DNA of 64,000 nt from Sphaerolaimus hirsutus (Eukaryota; Nematoda; Chromadorea; Monhysterida; Sphaerolaimidae), in the NCBI GenBank assembly GCA_964036195.1, contig OZ038452.1, positions 15,184,704 to 15,248,703 of the forward strand, read 5' to 3'. The position numbers and the translations under genes were made by a program. The notes under the pieces are model-generated. The model was not told where the DNA came from. It worked only from the letters and a program-made list of their open reading frames with translations, and did no database searches. Below, one piece after another: positions 1 through 12,400 of this stretch; the first letter of the stretch is position 1, and every line of letters begins with the position of its first letter.

Positions 1-118
1 TGGCGAAATAATAAACCCCCCCTTGAATAAACCCCCCCCCCCCCTCGAATCAACCCCCCCTCAAATTTTGCTGGCGAAATAATAAACCCCCATGGGGGTA
101 TTTCGAGGTAATACGGTA
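1..118. mobile_element. 3' part of a TACCGTATT-type MITE
   Basis: The window opens inside a C-rich repeat and ends at 118 with GGTATTTCGAGGTAATACGG followed by TA, which is the right terminus of the MITE group seen complete at 1069-1441. The left end is outside the window. Confidence 0.6.
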
Positions 119-1068
119 TAAAGGACGATTGGTAGACCGCAAAATTGGGTCATCTGTACCATCGCGAAAAACCCACAACAAAAAGTTGACGAGAAATTTG
201 TATTATTTTACCACGCTGATTGTATGTGTTAATTGTAGTCATTTTATCACACCACTATAACTGAAACTACTTTCGTTTTTGTGCATCGTAATACTTTACT
301 GTTTCAGTTTGTGTACATCGCCTTCACGCAGTTTGAGCGAGAACCTACCGCTACCTACCTATGACACACTAGCTCGCAAAATATCGCCCCCCCCCCCTTC
401 AGTGACCAAGTAGGATTGATCGTAGACCGCCAATTCCAATTGGGGGTCGAAGACACGTGGAAGTCATTTTTGTTTGTTTTTCAAAATGGGCCTACTGTTT
501 TTTTCAAAATTTCGAAAGTGACGGATGAGAGAACGGCAATATGAATTATTTATAGCGAAGGTTGCATCCCATTCTCTCATTAACTATTAATCATCCTATT
601 CCAATATGGAGTCATTGATCACATCCAGTGTTTAGTGACAAGTAATTGGAATTTTGTTCGGCGGTATAATCGCGAGATTTTTATATTGAGAGCATATGTG
701 TTAATAAAACATTCAGCCCGCACTTATTAAGTGAATACTTTAATAGCGTACTTAATTAGTTAAGTCATTTTAGAAGTAGTATTTCTCAATGCAGCACGAA
801 CTCTGCTTTTCCCATTAACCAGTCTCCCTTTTGTTCTTTCAAAACAATTATTCATTTCCTGTCAATCTAAATATAATTACGAAACACCACGCAAAAAATG
901 TGTCTCGTTTAAATACAATGGACCACTATCGTTTTACACAACCCAAATATTTACATCTAGCTCGCAAAACCCACTCGTTACCCACTCGTCGCGAAAACAT
1001 TTATCGGTGTGACCAGAGTATTTTTTATTTTTTGATCTCTTATTTTCTAGTTTGAAAACGTAAATGCA
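119..1068. other. AT-rich intergenic DNA
   Basis: Low-GC sequence with short open frames only. I see no splice-site-bounded GC-rich exon and no repeat with clear ends. Confidence 0.5.
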
Positions 1069-1441
1069 TACCGTATTACCTCGAATTATTCCCCCCCTTG
1101 AATCAACACCCCCCCTCAAAATGGGTTGGGGAAAAAATAGACCCCCCTCGAAATACCCCCCTCCCGGAATGATGTACATCATGTATGCAATGTACATGAT
1201 GTATATATTACTGCTAATTTGCAGTGCAGTGCAGCTACACATAGACTAGTTTGTGTAGCTACCTACGTTTTTATGTCTGAATATATTTTGTTTGGACACA
1301 TTTATTACCTGTTTTGGGTTCGAAAATGCCTACGATTTACCACGATCTTAACGAAAATTTCTGACGAAATTATAAAACCCCCCTCAAATTTAGCTGGCGA
1401 AATAATAAACTCCCATGGTGGTATTTCGAGGTAATACGGTA
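1069..1441. mobile_element. MITE, TACCGTATTACCTCGAA family
   Basis: Starts with TACCGTATTACCTCGAAT and ends with its near reverse complement (ATTTCGAGGTAATACGGTA), 373 bp in all. Just inside each end are C-runs and the words CGAAATACCCCC and CTGGCGAAATAATAAA. No coding capacity. The TA at each end could be the target duplication. Confidence 0.7.
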
Positions 1442-2683
1442 CCTATATACATAAGTCACAACATATTGTTGCTAAGCGCACTGGTTTATGACGGAAATTG
1501 GTCAAATACTTTTGCCAACCGCTTTCTGTAAAACAGTTGAGAAATTGCCGTCGTAAACTACGTAGTGAACGGAGCCGCAATATGTGAACCTGCTTATTGA
1601 GTTACTAATATCGTTTTTAAATGCAATAATTCATGTGAGCTTTTTCATCTCTGATGTTATTCTTTGGCTGGATTTGGAACACTGAATATATATTTCAGCC
1701 GCGGCATCACCGCTGTCCCAAAATGTCATGTAAATTCGAGTGCCAGCAATTACCAGGAATGTTTCATCTCTGTGTGCATGGAGGTATTCATCTATTAAAA
1801 TGTTTATATACCTAAATAGGTATTAGGTAAATAGTGATTCAAGCAGATTGAACATGGATCTTTAGAGCATGACATATTTGCAACCCAGTTTAACGCTTTG
1901 TTTTTTTGTACACACCGTCACAAAAAAAAAAATTATTTCCCTGGGGATTGTTGGCACTGCATTTACTCCACCTGATCATGACAGTCTATAATTGTTGCTA
2001 CATGCAGCTATGGTTATTCCTACATTTTTTTGTATTTCTCATCCGATGACCCTATTTTTGTATTATCCAATGTCCGTAAAAACAATGACATCGTGACAAC
2101 AAAAACATACGTAATGAATCCGTTGTCACACCTGAGTTTATTACGTTTTTCAAACTTATATTGTTCAGTATTTCTCTATGTATCAATTACTTTAAAAAAT
2201 GTCATCGCCAAAAATGTCTGGTGGATGTTATAAACTGTTGTAAACGCTGTTCACTTGATGCATTACGAAACCGTTATACCTGTCTATTTCATTCATTTCG
2301 TTCAAGTAAACTCCATAAAACTCCAATAAACGCACGCAGTTCCATCAACATGACACAAGAAGTTCCAGCGTGTTCAGAAAAAAGAGAAATATTCACACAT
2401 AAATAAATATGAACTATGTGTGTAATTTCTGCGTCTACAAGGTCGTTGGCTTTCAGTTTTTCTACTGAAATTTGAAAAACTGATAAATTTAATATTAATT
2501 TACACATGTGAGTCGGGATGGCCAGCGCTTTTTTCAATCGCTTGTTTTAAAGCCGTTTTTTTAAAAAAGGAAGGGTACCAGCACTTTTTTCAATTAGGGT
2601 ATTTGAATACTTTTCCTGTAGTACTTATCTATACGCCGGTACTTGAGTACAGAAAACGTATTTAAGATACCTAGGTATTTAAA
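1442..2683. other. AT-rich intergenic DNA
   Basis: Low-GC sequence with no open frame I would call coding and no recognisable repeat boundary. Confidence 0.5.
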
Positions 2684-3085
2684 TACCGTATTTCTTCGAT
2701 TTTATTGACACCCCCAATGTATGGTTTCATAAGCCATTTTGGGGGGCAATGTAAACGAGCACGGCAAAGTGAATGAACATGGCAATGTATATCCCACATA
2801 GTATTTTCCATGTGCATTTCTTCATTAGATATGAATGTGGAATAAGTATAATGAAAACTACACTTTGCGTTTATCGTAATTTAGGTAAATTTTCCAGTAG
2901 TAGAGTTGTTAGACACCTTAGAGCGGCAAACATTAAGTGATGAATATGATAACGCAACATCTATATTTTCAAACGCCAATGTATTTGAACATGACAATGT
3001 ATTTTTCGTATGCTCCGCAGACCCGACTATGTAAACGAGCAAGGCAATGTAAATGAACAGTCAATAAAATCGAAGAAATACGGTA
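2684..3085. mobile_element. MITE, TACCGTATTTCTTCGATTTTATTGAC family
   Basis: A 402-bp element with perfect inverted ends of about 26 bp: TACCGTATTTCTTCGATTTT on the left and its complement AAAATCGAAGAAATACGGTA on the right. The interior is AT-rich and repeats the word AATGTA(A/T)ATGAACA. It shares only the outermost bases with the CGAAATACCCCC family. Confidence 0.75.
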
Positions 3086-4582
3086 GGCTTTTTCATGGCA
3101 TAAATGGGAAAAAGGGAGAAAAAGCTTAAAAGAAACGAAAAATAGTCAAAAATAGGTAGGTATGTGTATATATACACATGTATAGCTTTCAATATTTGAA
3201 AATAGGCAAAAAGGTACATGAATTAGTGGATTTGAAAGTGAAAATGTACAGAAAGGTATGAAAATTAATGATTTTGAGTAAAAATTGTGGCACAAAACTG
3301 TTTCTCTAAAATACTCACTTTCATGTTTTCCAGATAAAAATATTGTATTATGTTTACTCATTATTAAAAGTAAAAAAAACGTTTTCTGTACTCAGGGGGG
3401 GGGGGTAGAGAAAAGAAACACGTTCTTTACATTTACATGTACTTTGAAAAGTTCAGCACTTTTAACAACTCTGTATTCAACAGCAAACCATGATGCACAC
3501 ACATTTATTCATACACACTTGATTTTTATATACACACATCATACATAAATACACAAATACGTGGAGTATTTAAGTCCATAGATTATGTATGACGATGGAA
3601 ATAATGTGGCAGAGCGTGCTAAAATTTGGGTCAGCACCATGGAGATAATGGCGATCATTTCCGCCGCCCGAAGCATATTAGACATGCCTATGGGCATCCG
3701 ACAAGTTTGGCTGCAACCACGACAAATTCGTTCTATTTTGGTTTGGTGTGGTTGATATTTGGTTGTTTTTTAACGTGTAAAAATCAAAGTAAAGTATGTA
3801 GCGGGGGTTTTCGTTTTTTTAACTGCCAAACATCATTTCTTTCTTCATTTGTAGCATTGTAACTGGGGGAGTTCCTCAACGCTATGATATTGTTCAAAAT
3901 CCATATACCTACCTAGCAGCAGCCGGTCAAATTGCGGATCACAGTTTGCTTATATTTATAAGTTGTGATGGAAAAGCGCCCAGCAGACACAAGTAAATTC
4001 GTAAATACATTTACTTATTTGATGGGCACGAAAGTGGACAGCGCAATCAGAGGCACGCGTCAGTCAATGAACAATAACACATTGCGACAAACTCCGAACC
4101 ACGAGTGAAGTGAAAGTGAAATTTGAAGTGAAAGTTAAAACGGTGAAAGAAAATTGAAGAGCTCCTTCACGGGCGTGATTTACACTCTATACATTTTGGT
4201 TTGTGCGTATGCAGGTGTCTTTGATAAGAGATTACCAAGGAATTTTCAACAAAAGCGTTTAAAAAAATTAAGAAAGCACACTGCGAAATATTGCTGTCGA
4301 TGTCGACATTTTCAAAGAGAGGTAAATGGGAGAAATTCTACCGAAAAAGATTTGTCAAATCAAGGCGCTGGCAGCGTCAACTGAGGGATAACCACTGTCA
4401 ACGATGCTGGAACATCGAATACATGGACGAGGGGAACATGTACGTCTTTATTTTATTCATCATTTCCATTCTTGTGCGAAGGTCAACACTGTTTAGGCAA
4501 TGAGACAGTTTGAAATGACATGACGCAACCAATTTGTGTCAATCTGATCAACACTGACCGATGAAGTTCTTTTTCCTTCAGC
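3086..4582. other. AT-rich intergenic DNA with a G-run
   Basis: Contains fragments of a TTTACTC/GAGTAAA-type dispersed repeat and a run of G at about 3397-3406. The stretch 4150-4440 is open in more than one frame but lacks a believable ATG and splice context. No gene called. Confidence 0.4.
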
Positions 4583-4817
4583 ATGTCACAACCTGTACGG
4601 CCCTACCCCTCAAGTGTCCTTATCATTATTACTAATCTTTTCTTATCAACACCATAAAAAGTTTACGTTCCATTGTACCTTCAAACCATTGTTCCCAGGT
4701 TCCCTGCCCTATCGTTCGACTGTTGTGCCAAAAGGCATGTTACAACCGCGGTCCAGAGGTGTTAGTGAAATTTTGCTGACGTCGCGACGCCTACCTGATT
4801 ATGTGCAGTCGTGGTGA
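4583..4817 (+). CDS. possible small two-exon coding region or 3' end of a gene
   Basis: I do not recognise this. A strong pyrimidine-rich acceptor (TTTTTCCTTCAG) is followed by an ATG at 4583, giving MSQPVRPYPS up to a GT at 4614. A second acceptor (GTTCCCAG) opens an exon at 4699 in the matching phase; it reads SLPYRSTVVPKGMLQ and on to LPDYVQSW and a stop at 4815-4817. The joined product is 49 residues, basic, with no membrane segment. It may be a short gene or the end of a gene whose upstream exons I could not find. An abundant MITE begins 14 bp downstream. Phase agreement across the intron is the only positive evidence, so this stays tentative. Confidence 0.3.
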
Positions 4818-4830
4818 CCTAACGAATGTG

Positions 4831-5022
4831 TATACTCGGCGGACCGCAAAGTATGCGCAGAATACTACCATAATTTAATGGATAAAATCTTGTGATAAAT
4901 TTCGTTATCAACTTCTCCATAGTAAAAACGAAATATTATGATAATTTTTTAAATAATTTTTGGTTCATTATTCAGATGGGTTATGGTAGGTTTCATACAA
5001 AGTGTGATGTCCGCCGAGTATA
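4831..5022. mobile_element. about 192-bp MITE, TATACTCGGCGGAC family
   Basis: Bounded by TATACTCGGCGGACCGCAAA and the complementary TGTCCGCCGAGTATA. Relatives lie at 52895-53087 and 60231-60430, and diverged ends are visible near 33625-33860. The interior is AT-rich and carries ACCATAATTTAATGGAT-like inverted sequence. Confidence 0.65.
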
Positions 5023-5879
5023 CATAAATATATGGGTGCCACAACGCCCACACACAAACATACCAGTTGACATCAAATTTCGTGTCAACTAAATCAAACC
5101 GAATTTTGGCTACCTAATTATGTGATTTCAAATTACCTAAATATGTGATAGAGCATCATAGGTAGTTAATTTTATATAGTGACACTTAATTGTCATGGTT
5201 TCTGTTAAGTGTGATGCTTTAATTATTTCTGTTCAGTTTGAGTTGACATTCAGTTGACACGAAGTTGCGATGTCAACTAGTGGGCCCAACCTACCGCAGT
5301 CTGTGTCAACTACCAGCAAGCTTACCTAGTACAGTTGGTACCTATTTGAATTGTTGGAAGAAGAAAAATTGGCACCAATGCAGCTAAAATAAATATCAAC
5401 CCAGACTGAGAAACCCCAATTTACGTGGACACAGAAGTCGATAATACCAGTGTAAATACTTCCTCACTGTATACCTTGTGTTTGTGTGAAAGTAAAACGA
5501 TTTTTCATCACGCACGTATTTTTCATCATTTTGAATTTTCCCCGCACGTATTGCATGCGCACAGTTTTCGGTCGGTGCTACAAACAACAACACACGCTAA
5601 CAGTAAAATGAAGTTTGACACGGGCGTCACCGCGACGTAAGTGCACATGGAAAGGTCAGCTGGCCGCGGATAGGACACCAGTCTGGGCCGGCTCCCAAAT
5701 GGGTGATTGATGAGAGAAATTTTTGGCATGCTTACCCTAGTCTCCTACGAGCACCGCTCAAACGCAAAAACAACAGCAATTGTTTTTTTCTATCATACGG
5801 TTTCGAGTATGGGTATGGACAGCTTGAATATGGCTGGCTCCGTACTATAGAATCGAAATGTTTTGCCGATTAGTTTAAA
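5023..5879. other. AT-rich DNA with GTTGACA/TGTCAAC inverted repeat
   Basis: From about 5060 to 5310 the words CCAGTTGACAT and TGTCAACTAGTG recur in opposite orientation, forming a small palindromic repeat also found near 37435, 46480, 46760 and 60840. The remainder to 5880 holds no gene I can support. Confidence 0.4.
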
Positions 5880-6285
5880 CATTGTCCGAAATTGGAACCC
5901 GCCCCAAGGTGCGTAGCCGGCAATTCCGTGGCTTTCACACTGTGCACGGGACGCGCGAGCGACATAAATGGGTAGCATTTTTCGGCACGGAAAAAGTTTC
6001 GTCGATTGTTGTACAGTGCGGCGGGGCGGCCCCGTGGCGGTCATGACCACTGGGGACAGTTTACACAGCGCACGTTTGACGAATGTGTTACGCGGCCGAT
6101 CAAGATAGCATGGTGATAGGGCGAAAACAATGGCCGACAGCGGGCGGCACTGAGCGCCGGATGGCACGTGTCCACGGCGACGCGCAACCACAGCTGACAT
6201 TGACATTGAACGACGCGGCACCCACGGCCGCGCCCAGCCCTGCTAACCTAGAATCCGCTAGCCGACGGCATCCGCGCACCAAGTC
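5880..6285 (+). promoter_or_regulatory. GC-rich, CpG-dense segment before the first exon of the 6.3-18.2 kb gene
   Basis: Base composition changes sharply from AT-rich to CpG-dense here, and the segment runs directly into an ATG at 6286. Similar GC-rich segments precede the first exons at 39774 and 58012, so it probably contains a promoter and 5' untranslated region. No TATA box is evident. Confidence 0.35.
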
Positions 6286-6480
6286 ATGCGATCGCCATCG
6301 AGCGGCGGCGCCGTGCTCAACGACTTGGACGAGCTGCTGAGCGCCGGCGTGCAGCGCGGCTCCGAATCGGACGCGCTGCTGCTCGGCTCGGCGGCCATCG
6401 ACGCGCTCGGCTCGCCCGCGTCCAGAAGCGACGACTCGGGAATCGTTTCTGAAGGAAGCGCTAATGGAATTAGAGCCAAG
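6286..6480 (+). CDS. candidate first coding exon of the 6.3-18.2 kb gene
   Basis: ATG in fair context (GTCATGC) with an in-frame stop 24 bases upstream. It encodes 65 residues with high GC at third positions and ends at GCCAAG before GTGCGA, in phase 0. Contains the acidic motif LNDLDELL and DDSGIVSEGS. Confidence 0.5.
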
Positions 6481-9400
6481 GTGCGACTTTTTTATGTTGC
6501 ATAGTCACGAGTGACCGAAAGCTGTAATTTCAACAAGAATAAAAATAAATTTCGAAAATTTGTATCTTTTCGTAATTCGAGCAGATTTCGATTTTTGTCT
6601 TATAAAAGATAAGCCATAAGAGTACACGAAACAATACAAAAAAAGTTGCCTATGCACAAACTACCCTACGATGATTCGAGGTTTCGCAAAACTACATACA
6701 AGAGGCTTTCTGAAGTTCATATGTACAGGACAAAACAAAGCGTGAGACCTTTTTGACGGTTCCACATCGTCGGGCTGTTTCGAAATATTTAAAATCGGGC
6801 GAGTATGAAAACAAAATAGAACGTTACTTACGTTACCGTTTATTGAGAACAATCTCTCAGTTAAAATATCTGTGGAAGCATAATTTTGACATCTGCATGT
6901 TGCAACGCGACGTCTCTCATAGTACTTGTAAATACGATTCTCGTGTAGTTTTTTCGCAACGGTCATTCGCTTTCCCCATTGTACAAATGGCACCTAGTAC
7001 TTTTTCATTTTATTTCGAAATTTCGCTCTCTTGGCACCGTTCCAACCTGTCCCAATGCTCTGCCTGAAAATAAACCTTGGTTCCCCAACTGCGTCCCTCA
7101 AATAGTCTCTTCACAAACATAAATCCAAGCCGCGTGAGCCAAATTTACAGGGCGGCCGCGAACAGCAGCAGTTCGGCATCGGGCTCGACCAACTCGACCG
7201 TTTACCGTCCGTTAATCGCGTCGGCGACGATGGCGGCGCTTTTGCAGCGGCGGCGCAACACGACGGCGCAGAGGGTGCCGCTGCCGCGCATCCGGGCTGC
7301 ACCGATGCAGCGGAGGAGGTGGCGCTCAATTTTGACCCAGAGCAGGTGGGGTTTGAATTGTGTTACCTTGGACGAGGTGTTATGAGATTTCCAGTGGATC
7401 AGGACAAGATATTTAGGTTCGGATTGTGGAAGGGGTTGTGTTCGTTTGCTTGGGTAGAGCCGCATTTTGTTGTTAGTCGCTTTGTTGCTGCTGCCCATGG
7501 ACAGGCTAAAATAAATTGTTATGGTGTTACTGATTACAATGGTCAAATCCCTAACTCAAAGGGGCGTGCATTCGCACTTCCATAAATCGTTAAACGTGCT
7601 TTAATAAGGCTGTAAGGCAAGGTAAATAAATAGAGTGATTTATCTCACTGTGTGGGTGTGTGACAGCATTGGCTGGATCTTATGATCATTTTGGATCAAT
7701 AAAAAAAACCCGTCGGCCGGTACCAAAGTACTGATAAATATTTTTTACGTATTTTTTTGTTTATGTGGTTGACGTTTATTATGAACTACATTTACAAATT
7801 GATATTACTGTTCGTTTTCATTGGGGTTCTGGCATTTGTAGGGCCAAAGCTTCCATTTCTGCATGCATTCTCCATTTCGACATTTGTGATAATGATATGA
7901 TAGTGACAAATGATAAGTCAAGACTAGGGATGGGATAAATGTGTAAAGAAGACTCTCTTTTTTAAAAGCTCCGAAAAATGGTTATGATTTAACATATACA
8001 CGTATATCAGACAAGTACCAGTACTTTGTGATGTTAAATATGGCCTTATATATTGGCATGGAATAGTGTTTAAATTAAGTTACAATAGAAGGCTAATACA
8101 TTGGCGGTGATGTTTCACACTGCACAAGTATGGGGGGCACATTGGATGGATATTTTTTATGGCTTCTTATTACAGTAGGAACAAATAGAAGCTTTTACGC
8201 TAAAAATCGCTCGAAACAAATGAAAACCACCACCAATGGTAATGTGTATGTTAAATTGTGTGCTTGCATGCAGAAAATTGCAAAATACCTAGTGCTTAAG
8301 TACTAAAAATTTCAGCCGATGTTTTAAAAAAGACAGTTTCGATGCCTGTGTCTTTTTTTAAACACATTTTTTTAAGGGGTGGTGAAAAAACACCGGCCAT
8401 CCCTAGTCATGACTAGGTTTCAAATGGGATTGGTTTTTTGAGTTTTCGGGATTGGGGATTTGGATCAGGATTCGTTTCTTGAGATTTCGATCGAGATTTT
8501 AGGCATTGTTCTAATATTAGAAGTTTTTTCTCTGATTTGCCACAAAAAAATTGTCCAAAAATACACCAGAGTGCCATAAAAGTGGCATAAATTGGACATT
8601 GGAGGTTCCCGTACACATTTCTTAGTTCAAAATGTCATTTTTTAAACTTTTTCATTTCCACTAATTTTTCTGTGATCGGGATTTGAAAATTTTCGTGACT
8701 GGGATCGGGTTTCGAGTTTTGAGGTTTTGGGATCGGGATTGAGGTTTTGGGATCGGGTCTGCCAAAACCCAAAATTTTCCGGGATCGGGATTGGGATCCC
8801 GTTTGAACCCAGTCATGACATTTTAGCGTAGTATACTATATCCAACCAATGTGCTTCCATGCAATTCTACCACAGTGTGAAATGTCACATTCAATCAGGG
8901 GTCTCCAAGATTTTGGCCCTCGCGGGGGCTGGATAGATAGCAAATCGCTCCACCGGAGGGATACATAGCTGAAAAAATTTTTTTTTTTTTCGGGGGGGGG
9001 GGCTCGCGGGGGCAAAATATATAGGCATAGAAGGAAGAAAGGGGAAAATCGCTAAAAAAGGTTAAAAGTAGCTAAAATAGGCTAAAAATGGTCAAAAATA
9101 GGTATATAAACATGTGTACAGGCGAATGTCGCGTTTTGAAGGTGAAAAGTATAAAACGGTACGAAAATTAGCGATTTTGAGCGAAAATTGGGGCGAAATT
9201 ACTCAAAAATCGCTCCAGATAGGTAGATACCTGGCCGACGTGGGGGATAGATAGCTAAAAAAAATTGCCTAAAAGGTTTTTTTAAACGACAAGGTTTTAT
9301 AAAAAAACTGTTTTTTCAACATCAGGGTTTTATTTTAAAAAAACCGTTTTTTTTTCAAAAGCTCCCAGATATGGTCATGAGTCAACATATACAGGTAAAT

Positions 9401-12400
9401 CAGCCAGGTGACAGTACTTTGTTATGTACTATATAGCCATAGAATGGCTGTAGTGTAATGGGATAGAATTATAAGTGGTGATTTCTGTAAAAAATATCTG
9501 TTTTATGTCGACTTATTACGGATATCGCCTTTTGTCGAACATTCATGACTCCAAGTGAAGTTGGGTATTGAAACGTGCTTAAATAAGGATATAAGAGCAG
9601 GCTAACACATTGGCAGTTGTGTTTCACACTGCACAAGTATATGGGGGCACATTGGCTGTATATTATATACTACACTAGCACATCGTGGCTTATTATGACA
9701 AATAGCATAAACAAATGGAAGCTTTTACACTAAAAATGCTTCAAAACCAATGAAAACCACCACAATTGGTAAAGTGCAGGTGAAATTGCGCGCTTGCTCG
9801 TCAAAAAAATTGCAAAACACCTAGTGCTTAGTACAAAAAAATTTGGCCAAGGTTAAAAAAAAACGGTTTCGATGGTCGGGTTTTTTAAAAAAATAATACG
9901 TTTTTATTTAACAAAAACCTTTGAAAAAAACCCTTGGCCATCCCTAGTATTAACCTTCTCTTATAGACTTATTTCATAATTTAATGCTAACTTCACTGGA
10001 GCAATCATTGGACTAATATGATATACATAATAAGTCTAAATTTAAATGGATTTTGAGTTATTTAAACCTACTTTTCCCCCTTTTCTCCGTTCTACACCTT
10101 GAAAACGCCTATATATTAAACCCCCGCAACCCCCCCCCAGAAAATTTTTCAGCTGTCTATCCCTCCGGAGGAGCGATTTGCTATCTATGCAACCCCCGGA
10201 GGGTCAAAATTCAAAATTTTCTAATGGATACATTTTTGAGGTATACTTTTTTATGCAACTTTGAACCTAAAACCCTCCTCTGTACAACATCCTAAACCAG
10301 CGTGTCAAGTTTTTAACAAAATAAAAGCAAAAAGTGCATTTTAAAATTTGGGGCTTGGTATCAGGAATAAATATTGAGGCCTCGGGATTAGTGATGGAAT
10401 GGTGCCATGGCTCTGGCTCCATTTGAGGAGACCATTAGCACATGACGCCATTTTCCTGTGGCGCCATTTGGCGTCTGGCGTTTTTTTCAAGCCGTAGTGT
10501 AACAAATATAGTGGGGGCTGGACATGTGTCGGACATCAAAAATGCAGAAGATTTTTTTACATATAGACCCACGGTATAGGGAGTTACTGCTAGGGTTGAA
10601 AAAAACAACGTTTTTAAACGCTATGTTTGATAAAAAAACAACGTTTTTTATATTTTAAACGTTTTTTCAATAAAAAAACGTTGTTTTTTATAAAAAGCTC
10701 CCAGATATTGCCCTGGGTGAATATATATAGCTATATCAGACAAGTGACAATACTCTGTGATGTTATATATAACCATATAATGGCTGTGGAACCATGGAAT
10801 AGCATTATAACCGGTGATTTGTGTCAAAAATGTACATTTTTTTGTGGACATGTTCGTATATCGCCTTATAGTCAAATGTTCGTGACTTCAAGTGAAGTTT
10901 GGCACGGAATAGTGATCAAAGAATGTTATAAAAGGAGGTTGTTACTTTGGGAGTGATGTTACACACTGTGGAGGTATCTACATGGAAGCACAATACCTGA
11001 ATATTATATACTACAGCAACATATGACGCCTTATTTACCAATGGTAGCACATAGAAATGGATGCTTTGATAATAAAAATGCCACAAAACCAATGAAAATA
11101 ACCATGAATGTCAATTTGTATGTGAAATTGTGTGCAATTTTTTTGCAAAATACCTAGTGCTTAGTACTTAAAATTTCGGCTGATGTTTAAAAAAAAACCT
11201 TGTGTTTTTTTTAACAACAATTTTAATAAATAGAACTTTTAAATAAACATCGGCCAACCCTAGTTACCGCTGCCCCTTCCATTCATGAGGAGTAGAGGGG
11301 GTTGCACCAGGGGTCTCTTAGGGGGGGGCCGGGGGGGGGGGGCTGCCCCCCCAAATCGGCCAGCTATCTATCTATCCCGGAGTAATTTTTGAAAAATTTT
11401 GCCCCAATTTTTGCTCAAAATCACTAATTTTCTCACATTTTTATAGTTTTTCACCTTCAAAATCGTGCTTTCCGGCTATATAAATACATGGTTATATACC
11501 TATTTTTAGCCATTTTAAACCTACTTTTGGCTACTTTTAACTAGGGTTGGAAAAAACGTTTTTTTTTAACTCGATGTTTTTTTAAAAAAAAACAACGTTT
11601 TTTAAATATAAAAAAAACGTTTTTTTTAAAATAAAAAACGTTTTTTTTAAAAGCTCCCAGATATGACCTTGTGTCAACATATATAGGTATATCAGACAGT
11701 GGCAATACTCTGTGATGTTATATATGACCATATAATGGCTGTGGAGCCATGGGATAGCATTATAAGTGGTGATTTGTGTCAAAAATATCCATTTTTTTGT
11801 CGACATATCGTTCGTATATCGCCTTATAGTTGAATGTTCGTCACTTCAGGTAAAGTTTGGCACGGAATAGTGATCAAACAAGGTTATAAAAGGAGGTTGT
11901 TACTTTGGGAGTGAAGTTACACACTGTTGAGGTACATGGAAGCACATTACCTCAATAGTATATAGTACAGCAACATATGACGGCTTATTAACCCATGGTA
12001 GCACATAGAAATGGATACTTTGATACTAAAAATGCCACAAAACCAATGAAAACAACACCAATGTCAATTTGTGTGTGAAATTGCGCGCTTGCGCGCAAAA
12101 ATTTAGCAAAATACCTAGTGCTTAGTACTAAAAATTTCGGTCGATGTTTTTTTAAAAAAAAAACATTTCGGACGTCATGTTTAAAACAAAAAAACGTTTT
12201 AAAAAAAACGTTTAAAAAAACATCGACCAACCCTACTTTTAACTGATTATTAGCGATTTTTCCCCTTTCTGCCGTCTTCACCTTGAAAAAGCCTAGTGGG
12301 CAGGTGTTTAGATAGCTGAGCGGCCTCTTAGGTAGATAGAGATAGCTGGCCGATTTGGGAAGGGGCAGCCCCCCTCCTTGGAGACCTCTGATAGCAATAG

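Noticed and set aside
4154..4384. 76-codon frame beginning like a secreted peptide (KSSFTGVIYTLYILVCAYA)
   Set aside because: No ATG start; it begins at TTG with no acceptor nearby, and codon usage is AT-rich like the flanks.
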